Positions 1 to 7,676 of a stretch of 64,000 bases of DNA are shown here, piece by piece. Origin of the DNA: Spirosoma agri (lineage in GTDB: Bacteria > Bacteroidota > Bacteroidia > Cytophagales > Spirosomataceae); assembly GCF_010747415.1 (NCBI RefSeq), contig NZ_JAAGNZ010000002.1, positions 496,001 through 560,000 on the forward strand. The letters are read 5' to 3'. The first letter of the stretch is position 1. Each line of letters starts with the position of its first letter. Both the position numbers and the translations under genes were made by a program. The notes below the pieces were generated by a model, which was not told the origin of the DNA, ran no database searches, and worked only from the letters and a program-made list of their open reading frames with translations.

Positions 1-512
1 AGCGCCAGCGCACAGCCAGGCACGTTGGGTGCGTGTTTGAGCAACCCGACATTGCCCGCGATCAAACCCGGAATGGCAAAGCGCATGGCCTGCCAGAACG
101 GAAAATTCCAGGGCATGATCGCCAGTACGGGTCCGAGTGGTTGATAGATAATGACGCTGTGGGCCGCCGGGCCAGCGTTTTGATCCGACTCGATGGATTG
201 ATCAGCCAGAAAAGCTGCGGCATGATCGGCGTAAAACGTACAGGTCGTGGCGCACTTTTCGACCTCGGCGATGGCTTCCTGGCGTGGTTTGCCCATTTCA
301 GCGGTTATCAGCTCGCCATAACGCTGCTTGTTTGCTACCAGATATGCGCCCACATCGCGAAGAAAATTCGTACGATCGACTAATGACAAAGCCGACCAGT
401 CGGCAAATGCCCGGTCGGCTTGTTTCAGTTTTCGCTCGACAGTTGCAGTGCTATCGGCGCGGTATGTTTTTAGCTTGCGCTGGTCGTATGGATTGATTGA
501 CTCAACTATCAT
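1..512 (-). CDS. NAD(P)-dependent aldehyde dehydrogenase, succinate-semialdehyde dehydrogenase type (partial, 3' end outside window)
   Basis: Reading the minus strand from an ATG at 512 gives about 170 residues of an aldehyde dehydrogenase N-terminal half. The start reads MIVESINPYDQRKL, and further on 'EMGKPRQEA' and 'YQPLGPVLAIMPWNFPFWQ' are hallmark ALDH motifs; the PWNFP segment lies in the cofactor-binding region. The catalytic Cys and Glu would lie beyond position 1 and are not visible. The family oxidises aldehydes to acids with NAD(P)+, and the sequence is most like GabD/Sad-type succinate-semialdehyde dehydrogenases, though the substrate is inferred. The ATG overlaps the MarR stop codon as ATGA (512-509), so the two genes are almost certainly co-transcribed and translationally coupled. 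Confidence 0.85.
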   Translation of the reverse strand, partial: MIVESINPYDQRKLKTYRADSTATVERKLKQADRAFADWSALSLVDRTNFLRDVGAYLVANKQRYGELITAEMGKPRQEAIAEVEKCATTCTFYADHAAAFLADQSIESDQNAGPAAHSVIIYQPLGPVLAIMPWNFPFWQAMRFAIPGLIAGNVGLLKHAPNVPGCALA

Positions 513-1006
513 GGCTGCTGCTGATCGGCTTGCTGATCAATGTGTTGCACCAGAACAACCATTGTGTCGATCATTTGTTCCCATCGTTCATTACCCACCA
601 CGCCGATGAACTGCTGCTGTACGTCATCCACGCTGTCAAATACGGCCCGAAGTAACGCTTCGCCACGACTGCTCAGATGAATAACACTAGAGCGGGAGTC
701 GTTGTGGTTTTTCTCCATATGAATGTAACCTTCGCTTTCCAGCAGGCTAACCACTTTGCTCATAGCCTGTTTGGTAACGCAGGCGCGTTTGGCCAACTCA
801 TTATTGGTAATACCTTCAGGCGTCAGGTTAGCCAGAAAGCCCATATAACTCAATTTGAAATCGGTGAACCCCATCTCATGGAGACGCGGCTCGATAATGG
901 AGTCAAAATGACGCTTCAATCGTCCCATCAAACGGCCAACGGCTCGCTCCCGAAAAGACCAAAATTGTTTATAATCAAATGCTTTTTTGTCTCTTTCCAC
1001 GATCAT
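509..1006 (-). CDS. MarR-family transcriptional regulator
   Basis: This 165-residue protein matches the MarR family in length and layout. An N-terminal helical dimerisation part is followed by a winged helix at about residues 60-118, with recognition-helix region ELAKRACVTKQAMSKVV (70-86) and a wing carrying DSRSSVIHLSSRG (103-115), the typical D-x-R pattern. The family represses efflux and detoxification genes and is released by small aromatic or oxidant ligands; the ligand here is unknown. It is transcribed divergently from the HlyD/TolC pair, and the shared region carries two AGTCAA-N5-TTGACT palindromes, so autoregulation plus control of efflux is the likely role. The stop overlaps the start of the downstream aldehyde dehydrogenase. 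Confidence 0.9.
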   Translation of the reverse strand: MIVERDKKAFDYKQFWSFRERAVGRLMGRLKRHFDSIIEPRLHEMGFTDFKLSYMGFLANLTPEGITNNELAKRACVTKQAMSKVVSLLESEGYIHMEKNHNDSRSSVIHLSSRGEALLRAVFDSVDDVQQQFIGVVGNERWEQMIDTMVVLVQHIDQQADQQQP

Positions 1007-1060
1007 ACGCGCAAAATAAAAAACTTTGAAACCAACTGCGACTATTTATTGTACAAATAT

Positions 1061-1077
1061 AGTCAACTTGCTTGACT
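1061..1077. promoter_or_regulatory. MarR-type operator, site 1
   Basis: AGTCAA-N5-TTGACT, a 6-bp inverted repeat with a 5-bp centre, sized for a MarR dimer. It overlaps the -33 TTG of the rightward promoter and abuts the leftward TATATTTG (1054-1061), so binding would block both. The same sequence recurs at 1112-1128. The assignment to this MarR protein is inferred from position. Confidence 0.65.
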
Positions 1078-1102
1078 TCTTAGTCAACTGGGTTTACTTT
1101 TG
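1072..1102 (+). promoter_or_regulatory. Bacteroidota-type promoter for the efflux genes
   Basis: TTG at 1072-1074, a 20-bp spacer, then TACTTTTG at 1095-1102, which fits the Bacteroidota primary sigma consensus TTG-N19..21-TAnnTTTG. It lies about 80 bp upstream of the HlyD start and is interleaved with both MarR operators. Confidence 0.6.
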
Positions 1103-1111
1103 CTTACTAGT

Positions 1112-1128
1112 AGTCAAACAAGTTGACT
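1112..1128. promoter_or_regulatory. MarR-type operator, site 2
   Basis: A second AGTCAA-N5-TTGACT palindrome with 5-bp centre ACAAG, extended by one base pair on each side (TAGTCAA/TTGACTA). It sits just downstream of the rightward -7 element. A further half site AGTCAA is at 1082-1087 between the two palindromes. Confidence 0.65.
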
Positions 1129-1182
1129 ATGCGAAATGTTCTGTACTAACTATCAACAGGTGCTGATTAACTACTACAATTG

Positions 1183-2301
1183 ATGGCAACCACCATGGCA
1201 ACCGAAGACGAATTGACTACCAACGAAAAAAGCGCGCTACAGACTTATTTACCCCGTATCATCATCGGACTCATCGTATTGGTGGGTGGTTATTTTGCGT
1301 ACAAAGCATACGTTCACGGTCAGCATTATGAATCGACCGACAATGCCCAGATCGAAGGGAACTCAGTGCCGGTACTGGCCCGAGTCGCTGGTTATGTGCA
1401 GTCTGTCAATGTTGAGGATTATACGATCGTGAAGCAGGGACAGCCGCTCGTTTCCATTGATCCTCAGGAATACGATGTTGCGCTGGCGCAGGTCGAAGCG
1501 GATTATCAGCAATCGGTGGCCGACTTGGCTACGGCCCGCGCTGACCTTCAGAATGCACAAGCCACGGCTCGTAACGTTGTGCAGAACGCTCGTCTGGCGC
1601 AGTCGAACGCACAGGTGCAGGCTGCCCGTCGGGACAAAGCCCAACAGGATTTGCAACGGGATCAGAATCTGTACAAAGAGCAGTCGCTGACCCGAAAACA
1701 ACTGGAAGACACCCAGAACAACGTCGAAGTACAGGCGCGGCAGTATTCGGCCAACGTAGAACAGATCAATCTGGCTAAAACATCGGAAGGTGTTGCTCAG
1801 GCGGGTATTGCCAAGGCGCAGGCCAACATCCAGAAAATTCAGGCCGTATTGAAAGTAAAGCAGGCGGCTATTGACAATGCGAAGCTGAGAGTTGGGTACG
1901 CCCATCTGACCGCACCGATTTCCGGTAAGATTGGTCGTAAAAATGTTATTGTGGGCCAGTACGTGCAGCCCGGTCAGACCTTATTTACGATCGTTGCCGA
2001 CTCGACCTTCTGGATCGTCGCTAACTTCAAAGAGACGCAGCTGGAGAAAATGCAGATCGGTCAGCCGGTTGACATCAAGCTGGATGCCTATCCTGATCTT
2101 GACGTGAAGGGTCGGGTTAGTTCGCTCTCCGAAGCAACGGGTGCCCGGTTTTCGCTGCTGCCCCCGGACAATGCATCGGGCAACTTCGTGAAAATTACCC
2201 AGCGTGTTCCGGTAAAAATCGAAATCCTGAATCCGGAAAAGTACAAAAGTCAACTGCGCGCCGGTCTAAGCGTAGACGCTGAAGTGCGGGTTGTCAACTA
2301 G
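1183..2301 (+). CDS. HlyD/EmrA-type membrane fusion protein (periplasmic adaptor)
   Basis: The 372-residue protein has a short cytoplasmic N-terminus, one membrane helix at about residues 26-42, the EmrA-like 'STDNAQIEG' segment at 51-59, a lipoyl-like half motif, a long Ala/Gln-rich coiled-coil hairpin at about 105-215, the second lipoyl half around 'AHLTAPISGKIGRKNV', and a beta-barrel domain. Such adaptors link an inner-membrane pump to an outer-membrane channel. ATG 1183 is chosen over the upstream in-frame TTG at 1180; ATG 1195 is also possible. A TolC-like gene follows after 132 bp, but no inner-membrane permease is present next to it. Control by the divergent MarR regulator is likely. 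Confidence 0.92.
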   Translation: MATTMATEDELTTNEKSALQTYLPRIIIGLIVLVGGYFAYKAYVHGQHYESTDNAQIEGNSVPVLARVAGYVQSVNVEDYTIVKQGQPLVSIDPQEYDVALAQVEADYQQSVADLATARADLQNAQATARNVVQNARLAQSNAQVQAARRDKAQQDLQRDQNLYKEQSLTRKQLEDTQNNVEVQARQYSANVEQINLAKTSEGVAQAGIAKAQANIQKIQAVLKVKQAAIDNAKLRVGYAHLTAPISGKIGRKNVIVGQYVQPGQTLFTIVADSTFWIVANFKETQLEKMQIGQPVDIKLDAYPDLDVKGRVSSLSEATGARFSLLPPDNASGNFVKITQRVPVKIEILNPEKYKSQLRAGLSVDAEVRVVN

Positions 2302-2433
2302 ACCGTTTCAGAAGAGCATAAGTACCAAGTAGCACCGACACTTCCCACTAACATGAGTGCATTTCCGATGGGTTGTTTGGGGGAAGAACGTCTTCTGCCG
2401 AACACGATAAACCGGAACTGAAAACCTTAGAAA

Positions 2434-3768
2434 ATGAAAACACAACTTTTCATTGCGTCTGCATTGATCATAGCTGGCACTGTTCAGGCTCAGAATCAAC
2501 CGGTAACGGTTAGCGTTCCCGACGATCTGAAAGCGCTGGTGCAGCAAGCCAACACCAATTACCCCGTTCTGAAACAGCAGCAACAGCAAATACAGGCGGG
2601 TGAAGTTCGGGTCGATATTGCCCGGACATCCATGCGGCCCAACGTCAATTTCAACGGGAATTACACGTACATAACGCCCGTCCCCCAGTTTGCCATTCCG
2701 TTGAACGGGCAGGAAGTCATTGCCAAACTAGCGCCGAACAACAGCATTAACACGAACATATCTGTTGGCCAAACGATCTACGATTTTGGTCGTACCGATG
2801 CCGCTATCAGGCAGGCGGCTGATAATGTGCAGGTTCTACGCCGGGGTTACGAACTGACCCAGCAAACACTGGGCTATCAGGTGGCAGCGGCTTACTATGG
2901 CGTTGGCTTTTTACGACAGGGCATCATCGTTCAGGATTCGGTGATCAAAACCGCATCGGCCAACGTTCGGCTGCTGGTGTCCCGCTTGCAGAATGGCGAT
3001 GCGCTTCAATACGACGTGCTGACGCAGGAAGTCCGGTTAAAAGTCGCTGCGAACCGCAAGATAGAACTGCAAAATCAGCTGGAACGCCAGTTGGCAACGT
3101 TAACCTTCCTAACGGGCGATTCGAAACCGAATACGGCACAAGCCAGCCAGCAGTTTCAGTTGGGCGCTCAGTCGGCTCAGGTGCAACTGTTTGATCTGGA
3201 TGGTCAATTCCAGGTAGCTACGACGGGAAACAAAGATATTCAGCTGGCTCAGGATCGGGTGAAGGCTGCGGAAACTGACATTCTGGTTTTCAACCGGGCC
3301 GGGCAACCCAGCATTAACTTTAGCGGCAATGCGGGTTACAAAAATGGCTATCCACTCAATGTCGACCAACTTCGGGCCAACATGGCGGCTGGGGTAAATA
3401 TCGTGGCTCCGATTTATTCCGGGAAACGCTACAAACTGCAAAATCAGGCGGCTCAGTTAAACCTGAACGCCAGTCGTTTTGCCGTTGAAACGGCCAATGC
3501 GCAGTTGCGCCAGAATATCGCGCAATTGAACGCTGACATCCGTAGTAATCAGGCTCGGTTAACAAACCTGGAAACGCAGGTTCTACAGTCCCGGAAAGCG
3601 CTGGAAATTGCCAATGCCCGGCTACGGAACGGCGTTATTACGAACGTAGAGCTACAAAGTGCCGAAACCGGCGTGGAGGAAGCAGAACTGGGCCGTCTGA
3701 ATTTTCAATACCAGTTGTTGCTCAATCAACTGGATCTAAAGCGACTATTGGGCGAGCCGTTGTTCTAA
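2434..3768 (+). CDS. TolC-family outer-membrane efflux protein
   Basis: This 444-residue protein starts with a signal peptide (MKTQLFIASALIIAGTVQAQ). It then shows the duplicated TolC/OEP architecture, with long amphipathic Gln/Ala/Asn-rich helices and the repeated pattern 'TIYDFGRTDAAIRQA' / 'PIYSGKRYKLQNQA', one per structural repeat. It should trimerise as the outer-membrane and periplasmic duct for the adjacent HlyD-type adaptor. The 132-bp gap upstream shows no convincing terminator, so the two genes are probably co-transcribed. Substrates cannot be read from the sequence. Confidence 0.92.
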   Translation: MKTQLFIASALIIAGTVQAQNQPVTVSVPDDLKALVQQANTNYPVLKQQQQQIQAGEVRVDIARTSMRPNVNFNGNYTYITPVPQFAIPLNGQEVIAKLAPNNSINTNISVGQTIYDFGRTDAAIRQAADNVQVLRRGYELTQQTLGYQVAAAYYGVGFLRQGIIVQDSVIKTASANVRLLVSRLQNGDALQYDVLTQEVRLKVAANRKIELQNQLERQLATLTFLTGDSKPNTAQASQQFQLGAQSAQVQLFDLDGQFQVATTGNKDIQLAQDRVKAAETDILVFNRAGQPSINFSGNAGYKNGYPLNVDQLRANMAAGVNIVAPIYSGKRYKLQNQAAQLNLNASRFAVETANAQLRQNIAQLNADIRSNQARLTNLETQVLQSRKALEIANARLRNGVITNVELQSAETGVEEAELGRLNFQYQLLLNQLDLKRLLGEPLF

Positions 3769-3906
3769 CCGAATGGATTGATTTTGAAGGTACGTGACGA
3801 TTGTTAACGAGTTCGGTTCATTCGTTAAAAAATTATTAGTGCAGCAACAAAGAAGAACAACTGACCGTTACTAGCCAATGGCAGCGGGCTTCATCCCAAG
3901 CTTATC

Positions 3907-4146
3907 ATGAGAGAGCGGATTACAGAGATATTGAAAAACTTTGGCGTTGACGAAACTGCCATTACGAACGAGGTACACTTCGTTCGCGATCTTGGTCTTG
4001 ACAGTCTTGATACCGTCGATCTGATTATGCAACTGGAACGGGAGTTTGGCATCCGAATTCCCGATGAAGACTATCCCAAACTGGATACGATGCAACATGT
4101 TCTCGACTATCTGCATCACGAACAGCACGTACCGGTAACTGCATGA
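3907..4146 (+). CDS. Acyl carrier protein (stand-alone, discrete)
   Basis: A 79-residue acidic protein of standard ACP length. The motif 'LGLDSLDTVDLI' places the phosphopantetheine-attachment serine at Ser33 (DSLD), followed by the helix II/III pattern 'LEREFGIRIPDEDY'. It would carry acyl groups as thioesters on 4'-phosphopantetheine. It is not beside fatty-acid synthesis genes (fabD, fabG, fabF), so it is likely a secondary, specialised ACP rather than the housekeeping one. It lies 138 bp after the TolC-like gene and converges on the 2-phosphosulfolactate phosphatase gene. Its partner enzymes are not in the window. Confidence 0.88.
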   Translation: MRERITEILKNFGVDETAITNEVHFVRDLGLDSLDTVDLIMQLEREFGIRIPDEDYPKLDTMQHVLDYLHHEQHVPVTA

Positions 4147-4149
4147 ATG

Positions 4150-4215
4150 GGTAGTCAATCCGTTAGCGCGTCGATTCGCCACAGGCTGACGAAACGGCGT
4201 AACGGATTGACTACC
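4150..4215. terminator. Inverted repeat between convergent genes, probable bidirectional terminator
   Basis: A perfect 16-nt inverted repeat, GGTAGTCAATCCGTTA (4150-4165) and its complement (4200-4215), with a 34-nt spacer. It starts 3 bases after the acp stop codon and ends 9 bases before the end of the convergent phosphatase gene. There is no long T-run, so intrinsic termination is inferred from placement. Confidence 0.5.
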
Positions 4216-4224
4216 TGTCTTCCT

Positions 4225-4935
4225 TTATAATTCCATACTCACCAGCGCATTGCCCCGCAACACCGGAACGACATCGTAAAGATCGTGTTGCAGGCAGTAG
4301 GTAATGTCTTTCTGGATGCCCAGCCGTTGCAGGCGACGGATGTGGGACGAATTCGACAGATAGCTGGCCAGATTATCTTTACCCTGACCGTAAAGCCGCC
4401 AGGCCATGATGGCACTATCTTCGGCCATCGCGTAACTCTCCTTCAGGCGGTCAACCAAGGCACCGGCAAACAGCGTATCTTCCATATTGACGCGGCCTTT
4501 CCAGCCTGCGCACAAAACCAGCACATCGTAAGGTTCCGTTTTCAGGGTTTGGGCAATCGCGTCCAAATTCAGGAACGAGCCGACCAGCACTTTTACGGCT
4601 CCCCGCGATCGTGTGATCGCCAGTGTTCCGTTGGTGGTTGTCATGGCAATATCAGACCCGCGGATCTCTTCATCCATATAGGTGAAGGGCGAATTATCAA
4701 GCTCGAAGCCTTCTACTTTGCGAGCGTTGCGCTCGGCAGCCGCCAGATAGCCACGCTCCTGCCACAAGCGGCATTCATCGACGGTGGCTACCGGAATAAT
4801 GCTTTTTACACCATAGGCGAAAGCCGTCACCATGCACGAAGTTGCCCGGAATACATCGGCAACCACGACAATCGTATTTTCGGTCGGGTAGAGATGTAAT
4901 AAATCAGGCGTTAAGCAAACGTCAATTTGTTTCAT
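4225..4935 (-). CDS. comB: 2-phosphosulfolactate phosphatase (ComB family)
   Basis: This 236-residue protein matches the ComB family in length. Visible family motifs are 'DVFRATS' (27-33), 'TTTNGT' (98-103) and 'CAGWKGRVNMEDTLFAGALV' (141-160). ComB hydrolyses 2-phospho-3-sulfolactate to 3-sulfolactate with Mg2+. In methanogens this serves coenzyme M synthesis; in bacteria it is tied to sulfolactate and other C3 sulfonates. No other sulfonate gene is in the window. It follows gcvT by 35 bp on the same strand and probably shares its transcript. Family assignment is strong, but the physiological role in this organism is inferred. Confidence 0.88.
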   Translation of the reverse strand: MKQIDVCLTPDLLHLYPTENTIVVVADVFRATSCMVTAFAYGVKSIIPVATVDECRLWQERGYLAAAERNARKVEGFELDNSPFTYMDEEIRGSDIAMTTTNGTLAITRSRGAVKVLVGSFLNLDAIAQTLKTEPYDVLVLCAGWKGRVNMEDTLFAGALVDRLKESYAMAEDSAIMAWRLYGQGKDNLASYLSNSSHIRRLQRLGIQKDITYCLQHDLYDVVPVLRGNALVSMEL

Positions 4936-4970
4936 ATAGCTGTCTGAACCGCTCAGGCGGCCCTGCAGGA

Positions 4971-6077
4971 TTATTTTTTAACGAAAGGAAGTTTAACAAC
5001 GGCTGCTTTGAGCAGGCGGTCACGAACTTTTACGAAGACTGGCGATCCGGGCTTACTGAATGCGGTTGGTACATAACCCATACCAATGCCTTTGCCAAGC
5101 GTCGGCGATTGCGTGCCGGATGTAACCTCGCCAATGGTGTTGCCGTCTGCATCGGCCAGTTCGTAATGACCACGGGGAATGCCCCGATCGATCATTTCAA
5201 AGGCCACTAATTTTTTGCTGATGCCCTGCTCTTTCTGCTGTTTCAGCACATCGGCATCGATGAAATCATGGGTAAATTTCGTGACCCAGCCAAGACCCGC
5301 TTCGATCGGTGACGTCTCGTCGGTAATATCGTTGCCGTACAGGTTATAGCCCATTTCGAGCCGGAGCGTATCCCGTGCGCCCAAACCAATGGGTTTGATT
5401 CCGTACGGTTTTCCGGCTTCCATGATTGCATTCCATACGCCTTCAGCCTGGTGATTCGACACGTAAATTTCGAAACCACCGGCTCCCGTATAACCCGTTG
5501 CCGACACGATCACATTGGCGTACCCGGCAAAATCGGTTTTCTCGAAGGTGTAATAATCCATTGAATCCAGCTTGGCCGGAGTGAGCGATTCCAGCGCTTT
5601 GGCCGCCAGTGGTCCCTGTACGGCAAACAGGCACATATCGTCCGACACGTTGACCATCGAGAGTGGTGCGCCTTCTTTGTCATAGTCTGCCACGTACTGA
5701 CTGATCCAGTTCCAGTCTTTTTCGATGTTCGACGCGTTGACAACGAGCATATACTCCAGCGAACTGATTCGGTAGACCAGCAGGTCATCGACAATGCCAC
5801 CCCGACCGTTGGGCAGGTAGCTGTACTGAACCTTACCGTCGAAAAGGGTGCTGGCATCGTTCGCCGAAACGCGCTGAATCAGGGCCAGCGCCCCTTCGCC
5901 TTTCAGAATAAATTCGCCCATATGCGAGACATCGAAGATGCCAACCGCATTGCGAACCGTGTTATGTTCGTCGAGGTCGGATGAGTAACGAACGGGCATT
6001 TCGAAGCCGGCGAACGGCACGATCTTCGCGCCTGCTTGCTGATGAATGTGATGGAGGGGGACTTGCTTGAGCGACAT
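4971..6077 (-). CDS. gcvT: Aminomethyltransferase, glycine cleavage system T protein
   Basis: A full-length 368-residue GcvT. It opens with 'PLHHIHQQAGAKIVPFAGFEMPVRY', carries 'GIFDVSHMGEF' and 'VSATGYTGAGGFEIYV', and ends with the C-terminal beta-barrel containing 'GEVTSGTQSPTLGKGIGMGYV'. The enzyme moves the aminomethyl carbon from lipoylated H protein to tetrahydrofolate and releases ammonia. The P and H genes are not nearby, as is common in Bacteroidota. The downstream comB gene lies only 35 bp away. Confidence 0.96.
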   Translation of the reverse strand: MSLKQVPLHHIHQQAGAKIVPFAGFEMPVRYSSDLDEHNTVRNAVGIFDVSHMGEFILKGEGALALIQRVSANDASTLFDGKVQYSYLPNGRGGIVDDLLVYRISSLEYMLVVNASNIEKDWNWISQYVADYDKEGAPLSMVNVSDDMCLFAVQGPLAAKALESLTPAKLDSMDYYTFEKTDFAGYANVIVSATGYTGAGGFEIYVSNHQAEGVWNAIMEAGKPYGIKPIGLGARDTLRLEMGYNLYGNDITDETSPIEAGLGWVTKFTHDFIDADVLKQQKEQGISKKLVAFEMIDRGIPRGHYELADADGNTIGEVTSGTQSPTLGKGIGMGYVPTAFSKPGSPVFVKVRDRLLKAAVVKLPFVKK

Positions 6078-6147
6078 TGGCGCGGGTGTTATCCCGCAAA
6101 TTTACGAACAGATTGACCGTTTCTATCGGTGATCGTTCAGATTAACG

Positions 6148-7605
6148 TCACTGAAGCGTAAAATTGATGGGCAGATTGTACTTCACGCGCACTTTCTGTC
6201 CACGTTGTACCCCCGGTTTCCAATGACCGCTCATCTTCTGAACAACACGTATGGCTTCCTGATCCAGCTCAGGATGAACGTCGTTAAGAACCTCATAGTC
6301 ACACAATGTTCCATCCGTACAAACCACGAAGCTGACAAATACTTTACCCTGGGCACCTGCTTTATGGGCATTGACCGGATAGCGGAGATTCTGCGACAGG
6401 AACTGCCCTAGACCGGACATGCCCCCCGGAAATTCCGGTTGGTGATCGAGTTCGGTGTAGCGGAGTGTGTCGCTCCCGGCAGTAAATGCTTTTCCCTGCT
6501 GGCAAACGCCTTTGTCGTACAGCTCCTGATAGAAATAGGAGCCATCGGCGTATCGACCGGTCCAAACGCCCTGCTTCGCTCCGTTCTCGTATACACCCTG
6601 CTCTGTAAATGCGGTCTTCTGAGTACTGTCCGCCCGTGATTGGACCAGGTCTGTGTAAAGGGCTTTACCGTTTCCATTGGTTACGAGCTGTTTGCCTTCC
6701 GGAGCCCAAAAAGCAGTAACTAAGTTGGGGCTCTGTACAACCATTGCTTTCAGTTTTTTGTTGAGCCGAATCTCCTTGATCTGCCCGGTTGGATACCAGG
6801 ATGTAACGAGTAAACCATCGTCTACTTCGTCGGTTTTTTTCGCTACTAGACCGTTTGGGTGATAGTCGATGCTCGCGCCTGTAGGGATACCATTTTTATA
6901 ATACGACTGTCTAAGAACGGAACCGGATTCCGTCAATAAAAACGTTTTTCCATCCCAAAGTTTAGAGTCATTCCGGTAGCCAACCGTAGTTGTCGGTTGA
7001 TCAGTATAACTCGTTGGCTTGTTTCTCTCGCGTGAAAAAGGGATACGGTACTCTTCTTTCCAGCCTGACCCTTTGGCTTTGTACACGATCATGTCACCAT
7101 TGGGTAGCCCAATCGAATCCAGCGGGTACGCTTGTTTGAAGCGAGCCTTATCACTGCTGTCGGCCAGTAGTTTTCGGTCAGCGTCGAAATACCGGATTTG
7201 TGCTCCATTCCGGTAAATGAACGGAGGATTTGGTTTGAATACTACCGACGTTGTCATCTGCTGGCGAACGGCCTTACCGCCTTTTAGCGCTGGTTTCCAG
7301 GCGCTAAAATTCTTGATTACCCGCAAGGCTTCCCGATCGCAGTCGGGACGTATGCCGCTCAGAATCTTCACGTCAGACACACTACCATCCGGTTCAACAA
7401 TGCTGCTGATAACAACCCGTCCGCCCTTGCCTTCGGCTTCAGCCGCTGTCGGTTTGCGCAGATTGGCCTGGATATACGTATTTAAAACGGCAACTCCACC
7501 ACGAGGTTCGGCGGTGCTGTCTACCTCAAAAACCTGATAAGCCGTTTGCTGAGCGAAGGCGGAGAATGAAAGAAGAAGTAAGCTGAGAAGTAGGAATCGG
7601 TTCAT
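6148..7605 (-). CDS. Secreted protein with two TonB C-terminal domains flanking MORN-like repeats
   Basis: The ATG at 7605 begins a clear signal peptide (MNRFLLLSLLLLSFSAFAQQ) and is preferred over an in-frame ATG eight codons upstream. The 485-residue product has an N-terminal TonB-C-like domain ('GGRVVISSIVEPDGSVSDV' then 'DREALRVIKNFSAWKPAL'), a middle of YwqK/MORN-variant repeats ('YKNGIPTGASIDYHPNGL', 'SWYPTGQIKEI', 'ENGAKQGVWTGRYADGSY'), and a C-terminal TonB domain ('GKVFVSFVVCTDGTLCDYEV', 'DQEAIRVVQKMSGHWKPG'). There is no N-terminal membrane anchor or Pro-rich linker, so it is unlikely to be a classical TonB. Its role is unknown. It follows deoC on the same strand after 71 bp. Confidence 0.8.
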   Translation of the reverse strand: MNRFLLLSLLLLSFSAFAQQTAYQVFEVDSTAEPRGGVAVLNTYIQANLRKPTAAEAEGKGGRVVISSIVEPDGSVSDVKILSGIRPDCDREALRVIKNFSAWKPALKGGKAVRQQMTTSVVFKPNPPFIYRNGAQIRYFDADRKLLADSSDKARFKQAYPLDSIGLPNGDMIVYKAKGSGWKEEYRIPFSRERNKPTSYTDQPTTTVGYRNDSKLWDGKTFLLTESGSVLRQSYYKNGIPTGASIDYHPNGLVAKKTDEVDDGLLVTSWYPTGQIKEIRLNKKLKAMVVQSPNLVTAFWAPEGKQLVTNGNGKALYTDLVQSRADSTQKTAFTEQGVYENGAKQGVWTGRYADGSYFYQELYDKGVCQQGKAFTAGSDTLRYTELDHQPEFPGGMSGLGQFLSQNLRYPVNAHKAGAQGKVFVSFVVCTDGTLCDYEVLNDVHPELDQEAIRVVQKMSGHWKPGVQRGQKVRVKYNLPINFTLQ

Positions 7606-7676
7606 TGTATCGACGGGATAGAAAGCCACTAAAGTATACTAAAGGCTTGTTCCTGTCAATACTTACTTTGCTAAAA

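Noticed and set aside
6077..6147. Possible glycine riboswitch near gcvT
   Set aside because: The gcvT leader is only about 70 bp here and shows no tandem aptamer-like helices or conserved glycine-riboswitch core.
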